A DNA stretch of 64,000 bases from an uncultured Faecalicatena sp. GTDB taxonomy: Bacteria > Bacillota > Clostridia > Lachnospirales > Lachnospiraceae. Positions 41,326 through 49,446 of this stretch are shown one piece after another. Position numbers and translations under genes: made by a program. The notes under the pieces were generated by a model. It was not told the DNA's origin and searched no databases. It saw nothing but the letters and a program-made list of their open reading frames with translations. The stretch's first letter is position 1; each line of letters begins with the position of its first letter. The DNA is taken from the NCBI GenBank assembly GCA_948468385.1, contig CAOKHZ010000018.1, positions 1 through 64,000 on the forward strand, written 5' to 3'.

Positions 41326-43242
41326 ATGTCATCAGAAGATTATGTAAGAGCATATAAGATGGGAAAAAAGAATTACGAGACCCGGATGATGCTAGGACAG
41401 CGTGCCACGCTGGAGGTTCTTGACGAAATATTGCCAGAGCGGCATGATTATTCCGAAGTGTCCTTGGGACTCGTGCAGATACCGGTCAGTCAGATTGTGG
41501 GTACGAGGACCGGCGGCAGGAGTAACTCGTTTGCGGCTAATTTCATGCCGATTTTAAAGGAGAATACGGAGTTTGCGGACAAGTGGATCACGCTGAGCAA
41601 GAGTCATGTGGAGGAGGGCATCCGCGATCCAATCAAGGCATATGAGTACATGAACAAGTTTTATGTACAGGAAGGAAATAAACGGGTCAGCGTGATGAAG
41701 TATTTTGGGGCGGTCACGATTGCAGGCACGGTGACCCGTATCATTCCCAAGCGGACGGACGAACCGGAAAATAAGATGTATTATGAGTTTTTGGATTTTT
41801 ATGACTGTTCCAAGATAAACTACGTTTGGTTTACGAAACCGGGAAGTTTTGTCAAGCTCCAAGAAGTGGTGGGGAAAGCACCAGACGAGGAGTGGAGCCG
41901 GGAGGAACAGTTGGACTTCAGCGCGATTTATGGACGTTTTCTGGCAGAGTACAATGCACATGGTGGGGCGGAGCTGTCCATTCCGGCAGGAGACGCGTTT
42001 CTTGCCTTGATCAAGATGTATGGGTACCGTGAGGTGGAAGAGCGGACGACGGCGCAGCTAAAAGAACTGGTGGACGCGTTTTGGGAGGAAATCGTGTTGC
42101 TTAATGAAAAAGAGGGCGTGGATCTCCAGATGAATCCGGTACAGGCAAAGAAACCGCTCTTAAGCCGTCTTTTGCAGCCGAGCCTTACGCATCTCAAAAT
42201 TGCCTTTATTTATGCCAAGACCCCGATGTCCTCCGCATGGACCTATTCCCATGAATTGGGAAGGCACCATCTGGAGACGGCGTTTTCGGACGAAGTGATT
42301 ACGGTGTGCTATGAAAATACGACGTTGGAAAATATTGAACAAGTGCTGCAGGAGGCAGTTGATAGCGGGTGCAACTTGATTTTTACTACGACCCCGTCTT
42401 TTGTGCAGGCAAGTGTCAAGGCGGCCATTGCCAACCCGAAGGTGGGTATTTTGAATTGTTCCCTTAATACTTCGCACCGCTATATCCGCACGTATTATGC
42501 AAGGCTTCATGAGGCGAAGTTTTTGATGGGCGCGATCGCGGGGGCGATGGCCGAACACGGCAAGCTGGCTTATGTGGCCGATTATCCGATTTACGGATCG
42601 ATTGCCAACATCAACGCGTTCGCCCTGGGGGCGAAGATTACCAATCCGCGCGCGCAGGTATATCTGGAGTGGAGTTCGATCAAGGATCAGGATTTGAATG
42701 AAAATATTCGCCGTCTGGGCGTGGACTTGATTTCCGGGCGCGACATGGTGATTCCCGAGGAATGCTCCCGGTACTTCGGCATTTACCAGATGGACGGCGA
42801 GTACACGCGCAATATCGCGATGCCGGTGTTGCACTGGGGACGGTTTTACGAGCAGTTGATTCGCAAAGTGATGGACGGAACCTGGAAATACGAGGTTACG
42901 CCGGGGAATAACAAGGCCATCAATTATTGGTGGGGGATGTCGGCGGACGTGATTGACATCATCTGTTCGAAAAACTTGCCGATTGGCACGAAGCGGTTGG
43001 TCAATCTTTTGAAAGATACCATCCGCAGGGGGGAGTTTAATCCGTTTTCGGGCATCCTATATTCGCAGAACGGCATCGTGCAGGGCGACCCGGAGCGTGA
43101 TTTGACCCCAGATGAAATCGTGAAAATGGATTGGCTGGCAGAGAACGTCGTCGGCAGCATTCCAGAGAAAAAGAGCCTCGTTCCGCAGGCGGAATCGGTG
43201 GTGGATCAACAAGGGGCGATAGAAAGGACCAGTATCGGATGA
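41326..43242 (+). CDS. Cytosolic BMP/PnrA-like protein with N-terminal ParB-like domain
   Basis: A 638-residue protein without signal peptide or lipobox. Residues about 40-140 resemble a ParB/Srx-like domain (LGLVQIPVSQIVGTRTGGRS, FYVQEGNKRVSVMKYFG). A middle helical part follows to about 280. Residues about 295-600 match the BMP/PnrA purine-nucleoside-binding fold (LKIAFIYAKTPMSSAWTYSH, then LIFTTTPSFVQASVKAAI, YARLHEAKFLMGAIAGAMAE and YPIYGSIANINAFALGA). BMP domains are normally exported lipoproteins, so this one must act inside the cell. AGGAG precedes the ATG at 41326. The next gene overlaps its stop codon, suggesting coupled function. Its role is unknown. Confidence 0.75.
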   Translation: MSSEDYVRAYKMGKKNYETRMMLGQRATLEVLDEILPERHDYSEVSLGLVQIPVSQIVGTRTGGRSNSFAANFMPILKENTEFADKWITLSKSHVEEGIRDPIKAYEYMNKFYVQEGNKRVSVMKYFGAVTIAGTVTRIIPKRTDEPENKMYYEFLDFYDCSKINYVWFTKPGSFVKLQEVVGKAPDEEWSREEQLDFSAIYGRFLAEYNAHGGAELSIPAGDAFLALIKMYGYREVEERTTAQLKELVDAFWEEIVLLNEKEGVDLQMNPVQAKKPLLSRLLQPSLTHLKIAFIYAKTPMSSAWTYSHELGRHHLETAFSDEVITVCYENTTLENIEQVLQEAVDSGCNLIFTTTPSFVQASVKAAIANPKVGILNCSLNTSHRYIRTYYARLHEAKFLMGAIAGAMAEHGKLAYVADYPIYGSIANINAFALGAKITNPRAQVYLEWSSIKDQDLNENIRRLGVDLISGRDMVIPEECSRYFGIYQMDGEYTRNIAMPVLHWGRFYEQLIRKVMDGTWKYEVTPGNNKAINYWWGMSADVIDIICSKNLPIGTKRLVNLLKDTIRRGEFNPFSGILYSQNGIVQGDPERDLTPDEIVKMDWLAENVVGSIPEKKSLVPQAESVVDQQGAIERTSIG

Positions 43243-43835
43243 AAATTCTGGCGATTGCAGACGAGGAGTCCCGGTATTTGTGGGATTTTTATGAGCCGGG
43301 CAAATTAAAAGACATTGACTTGATTATATCGTGCGGCGACTTGAATCCGGATTACCTGATGTTTTTGGTGACGTTGTCCAATGTCCCGGTGTTGTACGTG
43401 CATGGGAACCACGATGAAAAATATGAAACCAAGCCGCCGGAGGGGTGCGTCTGTATCGAGGATGACATTTTCGTGTACAAGGGCGTGCGCATCCTGGGAC
43501 TGGGCGGTTCCATGCGTTACCGTCCGGGAAAGCACCAGTACACGGACGCGCAAATGAATCGGCGTGTGAGGAAGCTGTGGTGGAAGTTGTGGCGCAAGAA
43601 GGGGTTCGACATTCTCGTTACCCATGCCCCCGCGTACCAGTTAAACGACGGGATGGATTTGCCGCATCAGGGATTTACGGCTTTTCGCCGTTTGATGGAG
43701 AAATATAAGCCCAAATATTTTTTGCACGGCCATGTGCATTTGAATTACGGCCGGCAGCACAAGCGGTATGACCAGTATGAGGAGACGCAGGTGGTCAACG
43801 CGTTTGAACGGTGCGTGATTGAGTATGACGAATGA
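43239..43835 (+). CDS. Calcineurin-like metallophosphoesterase
   Basis: A 198-residue metallophosphoesterase. Motifs in order: IADEES, where the usual D-x-H is replaced by Asp-Glu-Glu; SCGDLNPDYL; VHGNHDE; VTHAPA; and HGHVHLNYG. The ATG overlaps the stop of the BMP-domain gene (ATGA), indicating translational coupling. The substrate could be a cyclic nucleotide, a nucleotide or a phosphoprotein. Pairing with a nucleoside-binding-type protein makes a nucleotide substrate attractive, but that is inference. Confidence 0.85.
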   Translation: MKILAIADEESRYLWDFYEPGKLKDIDLIISCGDLNPDYLMFLVTLSNVPVLYVHGNHDEKYETKPPEGCVCIEDDIFVYKGVRILGLGGSMRYRPGKHQYTDAQMNRRVRKLWWKLWRKKGFDILVTHAPAYQLNDGMDLPHQGFTAFRRLMEKYKPKYFLHGHVHLNYGRQHKRYDQYEETQVVNAFERCVIEYDE

Positions 43836-43855
43836 AATAGAAAGGGTTTTTGAAG

Positions 43856-44650
43856 ATGAAATTGGTATCGTGGAACGTGAACGGCCTTAGGGCCTGCGTT
43901 CAAAAAGGATTTTTGGACGTGTTCAAGGAGATTGACGCGGACATTTTCTGCCTGCAGGAGACGAAGCTGCAGGCGGGGCAGCTTGACTTGGAACTGGAAG
44001 GCTATTATCAATATTGGAACTATGCGGTGAAAAAGGGATATTCCGGAACGGCGGTCTTTACCAAGACGGAGCCGCTCACGGTGGCCTACGGCATCGGCAT
44101 CGAGGAACATGCTCAGGAGGGGCGCGTCATCACGTGCGAGTTCGAGGAGTTTTATTTCGTGACGGTGTACACGCCAAATTCGCAGGACGAGTTAAAGCGG
44201 CTTGACTACCGGATGCGCTGGGAGGATGATTTCCGCGCGTATTTGAAAGGGCTGGAAAAGAAAAAGCCAGTCATCGTGACCGGGGACATGAACGTGGCAC
44301 ATCAGGAAATTGACTTGAAAAACCCGAAGACGAATCACAAGAATGCCGGGTTTACGGACGAGGAGCGGGGGAAGTTTGCGGAGCTTCTAAATGCCGGGTT
44401 CATTGACACGTTTCGCTACTTCTACCCGGAGCGGGAGGGCATTTATTCTTGGTGGTCCTATCGCTTCAAGGCGCGGGAGAAAAACGCCGGGTGGCGGATT
44501 GACTATTTCTGTGTGTCGGAAAGCTTGAAGGACAAGCTGAAGGACGCAGGTATATTGACGGACGTGATGGGGTCGGACCATTGCCCGGTGGAGTTGTTGC
44601 TAGATTGTGGGGGAAGCGATTACATTAAGCATGATGGTGAAAATCTATAG
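43856..44650 (+). CDS. xth: Exodeoxyribonuclease III (AP endonuclease)
   Basis: A 264-residue EEP-fold nuclease of the ExoIII/ExoA family, which acts on abasic sites and 3' blocks in base excision repair. Motifs: [23 protein letters not shown] (metal Glu), [25 protein letters not shown] (catalytic Asp and Asn), FRYFYPE and GSDHCPVEL (Asp-His pair). The length is usual for the family. AAAGGG precedes the ATG at 43856. It follows the phosphoesterase by 20 bases. Confidence 0.95.
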   Translation: MKLVSWNVNGLRACVQKGFLDVFKEIDADIFCLQETKLQAGQLDLELEGYYQYWNYAVKKGYSGTAVFTKTEPLTVAYGIGIEEHAQEGRVITCEFEEFYFVTVYTPNSQDELKRLDYRMRWEDDFRAYLKGLEKKKPVIVTGDMNVAHQEIDLKNPKTNHKNAGFTDEERGKFAELLNAGFIDTFRYFYPEREGIYSWWSYRFKAREKNAGWRIDYFCVSESLKDKLKDAGILTDVMGSDHCPVELLLDCGGSDYIKHDGENL

Positions 44651-44659
44651 GATTTTGAG

Positions 44660-44986
44660 GTGTTTCTGGATTGTTGCTATGCGAATGCAAACCACATTCA
44701 TCCATTAAAACAACGAGACGTGAATTGCTTGATTGACCAGATTAAATCGGACGAGCATGTTTTAGAAGTGATTATATTTGGAAGTGCCGTGCGGTTTGAT
44801 TGTAATTCTGTTAGCGATTTGGACGTTTTGGTTGTCAGGGATGATGAGAAAATAGGAGTGGAGAGTTCATTGGAGGCGGTTGAAAGCGAATTGGATATTA
44901 TTTTCAGTTCTAAATTAGGGAAAAGATTAAAGGATGAAATTGCTCGAACGGGAGTTTGCGTTTTTAGGAGAAATAAATATGTGTGA
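44660..44986 (+). CDS. MNT-type nucleotidyltransferase (antitoxin-like)
   Basis: A 108-residue minimal nucleotidyltransferase. The signature IFGSAVRFDCNSVSDLDVLV shows the G-S-x10-D-x-D metal site, and ESELDIIFSSKLG supplies the third Asp. MNT proteins usually pair with HEPN proteins, either as toxin-antitoxin units in which the MNT protein AMPylates the HEPN RNase or as older substrate-binding pairs. A HEPN-like frame overlaps its end. The start is a GTG with a weak ribosome binding site. Confidence 0.8.
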   Translation: MFLDCCYANANHIHPLKQRDVNCLIDQIKSDEHVLEVIIFGSAVRFDCNSVSDLDVLVVRDDEKIGVESSLEAVESELDIIFSSKLGKRLKDEIARTGVCVFRRNKYV

Positions 44987-45104
44987 CGTTCGTTATTTTA
45001 AATCAGCGTATCACTGTTATGACGTGGCAAGGAATTTGATGAAGTTTTATGAGAATGATGAATTATATTTGAATGATGTCGCATGCAATCTGCAACAGTG
45101 CTAA
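44979..45104 (+). pseudogene. HEPN-domain protein, truncated
   Basis: An ATG at 44979, with TAGGAG upstream, overlaps the MNT stop. It opens MCDVRYFKSAYHCYDVARNL and ends after 41 residues at LNDVACNLQQC. HEPN proteins normally run to about 120-140 residues, and the R-x4-6-H RNase motif near the C-terminus is absent here. The toxin half is therefore lost. Confidence 0.6.
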
Positions 45105-45148
45105 AAAACGCATGGCGGCTCCCTGACATCTTTGTTCAATCCCCTGAC

Positions 45149-45177
45149 TTGCATTATTCGAAAAAGAGGATTATAAT
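45149..45177 (+). promoter_or_regulatory. Promoter of the COG0523 GTPase genes
   Basis: TTGCAT (45149-45154), a 17-base spacer and consensus TATAAT (45172-45177), 35 bases upstream of the ATG. The promoter is strong and close to the gene. I looked for a Zur-type palindrome and saw no convincing one. Confidence 0.7.
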
Positions 45178-45211
45178 GGTGCGGAAGAAAGATTTTTAGG
45201 AGGCGTTTTAA

Positions 45212-46441
45212 ATGACGAAGATTGACATTGTTTCTGGTTTCTTGGGAGCCGGAAAAACGACATTTATCAAGAAGATGTTAAAAGAGGCGTTTGTCGGCGA
45301 GCAAGTGGTTTTGATAGAGAACGAATTTGGCGAGATTGGCATCGACGGCGGGTTCTTGAAGGATTCAGGAATCGAAATCAAGGAGATGAATTCCGGCTGC
45401 ATCTGCTGTTCCCTGGTGGGGGACTTTGGAAAGTCCCTGCACGAGGTGGTGGAGACCTATCATCCGGATCGGATTTTGATTGAGCCGTCCGGGGTCGGCA
45501 AGTTGTCTGACGTGATTAAGGCGGTGCAGGACGCGCAGGGCGACTTGGATGCGGAGTTGAATAGTTTCACGACCATCGTGGACGTGACGAAATGCAGGAT
45601 TTACAGTAAGAATTTTGGTGAATTTTTCAGTAACCAGATTGAATACGCGGGTGCGATCATTTTGAGCAGGACCGACAAGGCGAAGCGGGAAAAAATCGAG
45701 GAGAGCGTGGAAATCCTGCGCACGATGAACGCGAAAGCGCCGATTATCACGACCCCCATCGAGCAATTATCCGGGGAGAAACTGTTGGAGACGATGGAGG
45801 GCAGCAAATCCCTTGAGGAGGAGTTGTTGGCGGAGCTTGTATGCCCGGAGTGCGGCGAAGTGCATGAGCATGGGGAATCCTGCGGATGCGGACATCATCA
45901 TGACCATGACGAGGAAGGGCATGAGCACCACCATCATCATGAGCATGAGGAGGAACACGAGCACTGCCATCATCACGACCACGAGGAGGAGCACGAGCAT
46001 CCGCATCATGACTACGATGAGGAGGGGCATGGGCACCACCACCATCGTCATGAGCATGAGCATCACCATGAGCATGAGGAGCATGAGCATCATCACCACG
46101 ATGAAGAGTGCGGCTGTGGACATGACCATGAACATCACCACCATCACGGACATCACCATGCGGACGAAGTGTTCACAAGCTGGGGACGCGAGACGATTAA
46201 GACTTATAGCAAAGAGGAAATCGGCAGCATCTTGGCGGCGTTGGAGTCGGACGGCCAGTATGGGACGATACTGCGTGCGAAGGGCATGGTGGCAGGAGCC
46301 GACGGAGAATGGATTTATTTTGACATGGTGCCAGAGGAGCACGAGGTGCGCACCGGGGCGGCGGAGTATACCGGACGTTTGTGCGTGATTGGATCCAAGT
46401 TAAATGAGGAAAAGATTGCCGAGCTGTTCGGAATAAAATAA
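45212..46441 (+). CDS. COG0523/CobW-family metal GTPase with large His-rich segment
   Basis: A 409-residue metallochaperone-type GTPase. Walker A is GFLGAGKTTF (about residues 9-18). The metal-site motif is GCICCSL, with Cys63, Cys65 and Cys66. LIEPSGVGKL and LSRTDKAK form the remaining nucleotide pocket. Between about residues 211 and 321 lies a Cys/His/Glu tract with roughly 49 His by my count, flanked by CPECGE and CGCGH cysteine pairs. The CobW C-terminal domain follows (VFTSWGRETIKTYSKEEI). The family delivers or buffers zinc, cobalt or other metals; the tract would store many ions. Confidence 0.9.
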   Translation: MTKIDIVSGFLGAGKTTFIKKMLKEAFVGEQVVLIENEFGEIGIDGGFLKDSGIEIKEMNSGCICCSLVGDFGKSLHEVVETYHPDRILIEPSGVGKLSDVIKAVQDAQGDLDAELNSFTTIVDVTKCRIYSKNFGEFFSNQIEYAGAIILSRTDKAKREKIEESVEILRTMNAKAPIITTPIEQLSGEKLLETMEGSKSLEEELLAELVCPECGEVHEHGESCGCGHHHDHDEEGHEHHHHHEHEEEHEHCHHHDHEEEHEHPHHDYDEEGHGHHHHRHEHEHHHEHEEHEHHHHDEECGCGHDHEHHHHHGHHHADEVFTSWGRETIKTYSKEEIGSILAALESDGQYGTILRAKGMVAGADGEWIYFDMVPEEHEVRTGAAEYTGRLCVIGSKLNEEKIAELFGIK

Positions 46442-46528
46442 TAGGTTACAAGTTACTACTATTCCAGTGTGTGGACTTGTAACGTAAAATAATTGTTGCG
46501 TAGAGGAAAGAAGCAAAAGGAGAAAATC

Positions 46529-47476
46529 ATGAAACAGCGAGAAGTTATGGTCTATCTGATGACTGGTTTTTTGGACAGCGGAAAAACGCAGTTTTTGCAA
46601 TTCACGTTGACGCAGAATTACTTTCAGATACGGGGAGCGACGCTTTTGATTCTCTGCGAGGAAGGCGAGGAAGAATATGACGCGGAGCTTTTAAAGAAGC
46701 ACCGCGTAGTGATGGAGACGGTGGAAAATCCAGAGGACTTGACGGAAGAGCGGCTTCGTGAAATGGATGAAAAGTATCATCCGGCGCGGGTCGTCATTGA
46801 GTACAATGGCATGTGGCGGGTCAGCGAGTTTGAGGCGATGTCTCTTCCGATGGGCTGGGTGATGGAACAGAAGCTGACGACGGTGGACGCGAGCACGTTC
46901 CAGCTTTACCTGAACAACATGAAGCCCTTGTTCGTGGAAATGGTGCGGGGTTCGGAGATGGTGCTGTTTAACCGGTGCACGGACACGAAGCCCCTGGCGG
47001 GATACAGAAGAAGCGTAAAGGTGGTAAGTCCCCAGGCGGAAGTCATTTTTGAGGACGAGGAAGGCGAGATTGAGGACATTTTTGCCGACAGCGTGCCGTT
47101 TGACTTAGAGCAGCCCGTGATTGAGATTCCCCCGGAGGATTACGGCATTTGGTACATTGACGCGATGGAGCACGAGGAGCGCTATGACGGGAAGACCGTG
47201 GAATTTGTGGCCAGAGCCCTAAGGCCGAAAAGCTTTCCGGCCAAGACTTTTTTGCCGGGGCGCATGGCGATGACCTGCTGCGCGGACGACACGAGTTTTC
47301 TTGGCTATGTCTGCAAAGTCGGTGGCGCGGTGGAGCCGAAGGCCGGGCAGTGGATCAAGGTACGGGGAAAGATAAGCTATGAGGAACTCAAGATGTATCG
47401 CGGACGCGGACCGGTCATCACGGCGGAGTGCGTGGAACCGGCCGAGGAGATTAAAGAGTTGGTATACTTTAATTAG
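46529..47476 (+). CDS. CobW-type GTPase with YcgQ-like C-terminal domain
   Basis: A 315-residue protein. The N-terminal half is a COG0523-like P-loop domain (VYLMTGFLDSGKTQFLQFTL) but lacks the CxCC metal motif and has a divergent guanine loop (LFNRCTD). The C-terminal about 100 residues resemble the YcgQ/DUF1980 fold (FVARALRPKSFPAKTFLPGR, then MAMTCCADDTSFLGYVC and AGQWIKVRGKI). AAAAGGAG precedes the ATG at 46529. YcgQ-like proteins pair with YcgR-type permeases in the zinc-linked TIGR03943 group. A fusion of this domain to CobW suggests metal homeostasis with the preceding gene. The fold assignment is by eye. Confidence 0.7.
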   Translation: MKQREVMVYLMTGFLDSGKTQFLQFTLTQNYFQIRGATLLILCEEGEEEYDAELLKKHRVVMETVENPEDLTEERLREMDEKYHPARVVIEYNGMWRVSEFEAMSLPMGWVMEQKLTTVDASTFQLYLNNMKPLFVEMVRGSEMVLFNRCTDTKPLAGYRRSVKVVSPQAEVIFEDEEGEIEDIFADSVPFDLEQPVIEIPPEDYGIWYIDAMEHEERYDGKTVEFVARALRPKSFPAKTFLPGRMAMTCCADDTSFLGYVCKVGGAVEPKAGQWIKVRGKISYEELKMYRGRGPVITAECVEPAEEIKELVYFN

Positions 47477-47490
47477 TGGAGCGTGAGAAA

Positions 47491-48039
47491 ATGAGCGTGG
47501 CAAGGCAAATAGAATATTACACTGTGGATGATGTTTATAATTTGCCGGAGGGGCAAAGGGCGGAGCTGATCGATGGCCATTTATACATGATGGCGGCACC
47601 TGGAAGACGGCATCAGCGGATTGTCGGTGCCCTATACCGTAAAATTGCGGATTATATTGACGGGAAAAAGGGGTTGTGCGAGGTAAATATTGCTCCATTC
47701 GCCGTATTTTTGAATGAGGACGATTATAATTATGTCGAGCCGGATCTGGTTGTCGTTTGTGATAAGGATAAGCTAACGGACAAAGGGTGCAATGGCGCAC
47801 CTGACTGGATTATCGAGGTGGTTTCGCCTACAAGCCGTCCTATGGATTATTATAAAAAGTTGTTTAAATACCGCATGGCAAGAGTTCGGGAATATTGGAT
47901 TGTGGATTATGAAAAGAATCACGTCATTGTGTATGATTTTGACCATGACATGATGGTGGACCACTCTCTTTCGGATAAAGTGAAAGCCGGTATTTATGAA
48001 GATTTGGAAATTGATTTTTCTCAAATAGCTACAGAATAA
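47491..48039 (+). CDS. Uma2-family (DUF820) putative endonuclease
   Basis: A 182-residue PD-(D/E)XK-type protein of the Uma2 family. Typical segments are YTVDDVYNLPEGQRAELIDG, MMAAPGRRHQRIVGAL, NYVEPDLVVVCDKDKL (active-site Asp) and PDWIIEVVSPTSRPMDYYKK (E-V with downstream Lys). The C-terminal REYWIVDYEKNHVIVYDF is also usual. It starts 15 bases after the previous stop and ends before a bidirectional terminator. Uma2 genes are widespread and their biological role is not known. Confidence 0.85.
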   Translation: MSVARQIEYYTVDDVYNLPEGQRAELIDGHLYMMAAPGRRHQRIVGALYRKIADYIDGKKGLCEVNIAPFAVFLNEDDYNYVEPDLVVVCDKDKLTDKGCNGAPDWIIEVVSPTSRPMDYYKKLFKYRMARVREYWIVDYEKNHVIVYDFDHDMMVDHSLSDKVKAGIYEDLEIDFSQIATE

Positions 48040-48053
48040 AAAGTACTTTTGAT

Positions 48054-48100
48054 AAAACGGCATGGGAGGACAACGCATTGCCTTCTTCCTATGCCGTTTT
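48054..48100. terminator. Bidirectional terminator between Uma2 and AraC genes
   Basis: AAAACGGCAT (48054-48063) and ATGCCGTTTT (48091-48100) are perfect 10-base arms with A- and T-runs at the outer ends. They serve both convergent genes; the right arm overlaps the AraC stop. Confidence 0.75.
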
Positions 48101-49174
48101 ATGCGTTTTCCGGTACTCCTTCGGCAGCATCCCATAAGTCTGTTTAAATAAGCGATAAAAATGTCCCTGGTTGGAAAATTTCAGTGTTTCCGCAACCGCG
48201 GTTACGGACATGTCTGTCTCGGTCAGAAGCTGCGCGGCTTTTTCCATGCAGAAGGTCATGCCGTAGTCGAATAAATTCATTCCCGTGTGCGCCTTGACAA
48301 TCGTATTCAAATAATTCCCGCTGTAATTCAAAGACTTTTCCAGCTCGGCGCGGGTCATGCGCCCGTTCGTGTCCTCCATCAGGTGGCGGATGCGGGAAAA
48401 GAGCAAGGCGTCATTTTTGGAACTGAGCTTCACCGGAATGATGTGATAAGCTTGTTTCGTGTCCAGATAGTCAAATAGTTCATAAAGCAGTCCTTTTAAT
48501 ACATAATCCGCCCCGAGCTTCGGCAAAAATAGCGTGCGAACAAGCGCGTCGGCAATTCGATGAAGATTTTCAATGCTTTTGCGGTTCTGATAGACCGGGA
48601 AAAAATCCAGATAATACTTTTGCGTGTCGCTGGCAATGTTTTCTTCCATAAACGCAAGCACGGAGTTTGATAAAGGTGCGCCCCCGTCAGGAAAGAAAGA
48701 AGACTTGCATCCGGCAATCAATTCTTTGACGAAATCTTTTTTCAATCCCAGAAATAGAATGCCTCCTTCCTCAAGAAATCGTTCCGTATGTGTGATGTTG
48801 TGGTTGATCAGGCAGCAGGAACCGGCCGGATAAAGGTACTCCTTGCCCTCGATTTCCTGCATGACCTTTCCTTTTAAAACAATCAGGAATTCAAAATAAT
48901 TATGCCTGTGCGGTTTGGAAATATTGCCGATATGGTTGTCGTTGTACATAAACTGGGAGCCGACAGGGGAAATGCCGAGGAAATTATCGGTCACGTTCGG
49001 GATGCCGCAAGTATTGTACATTAAAATCAAGTGCAGGGGCGTGTTGATATTGTAGTAGGTGTTGGAATTACTGTCATAATTGTGAATCTCCAGAGAATTG
49101 TCGTCAAATCCCAAATTGCCCTGAAGGTGATTGAAATCGAAAAAATAATCTGGGTTCATCTTACGCTTTTGCAT
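48089..49174 (-). CDS. AraC-family transcriptional regulator (GH2 locus)
   Basis: A 361-residue regulator. An N-terminal cupin-like sensing domain (about residues 80-190; HRHNYFEFLIVLKGKVMQEI, CCLINHNITH) binds a ligand. The C-terminal AraC domain (about 260-358) has two HTHs: RAELEKSLNYSGNYLNTIV, and VTAVAETLKFSNQGHFYRLF followed by GMLPKEYRKTH. AAGGAGAG on the minus strand precedes the ATG. It is divergent from the first GH2 gene, whose expression it probably activates in the presence of a sugar. Confidence 0.9.
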   Translation of the reverse strand: MQKRKMNPDYFFDFNHLQGNLGFDDNSLEIHNYDSNSNTYYNINTPLHLILMYNTCGIPNVTDNFLGISPVGSQFMYNDNHIGNISKPHRHNYFEFLIVLKGKVMQEIEGKEYLYPAGSCCLINHNITHTERFLEEGGILFLGLKKDFVKELIAGCKSSFFPDGGAPLSNSVLAFMEENIASDTQKYYLDFFPVYQNRKSIENLHRIADALVRTLFLPKLGADYVLKGLLYELFDYLDTKQAYHIIPVKLSSKNDALLFSRIRHLMEDTNGRMTRAELEKSLNYSGNYLNTIVKAHTGMNLFDYGMTFCMEKAAQLLTETDMSVTAVAETLKFSNQGHFYRLFKQTYGMLPKEYRKTHKTA

Positions 49175-49446
49175 GTGTTCTCTCCTTGGCTTATGTTTTG
49201 TATCTGTACATTGGCACTAAAATGCGGATATTGTCAGACGGCTCCCGTGCGCCTCCGCGTAGTTTGCGTTTTCATGCTCCTAAAAATAAGTATACACGAA
49301 TTTGTAAGTAAATGGCAAGAAAAAAAGTGGTTTTGAATGATATTGTTATTGTGAGCTGAGGTTTTAGGGGAGTAAAATAAAAACAAGAACACGCAAATAC
49401 AAAAAATGTACCAAACAAGATTACGAAATCAAGGAGGTAGATGCAA

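Noticed and set aside
42160..42834. 224-codon minus-strand frame opposite the BMP-domain gene
   Set aside because: Antisense shadow; no family similarity.
45840..46165. Tandem repeat array or CRISPR-like structure
   Set aside because: The repeated CAT/GAG units are codons of a His/Glu-rich segment inside an open GTPase frame; no spacers or direct repeats of CRISPR type.
45767..46342. 191-codon minus-strand Met/Val/Leu-rich frame that looks like a membrane protein
   Set aside because: It is the antisense reading of the His-rich CAT/CAC tract, which necessarily yields Met and Val codons; not a real membrane protein.
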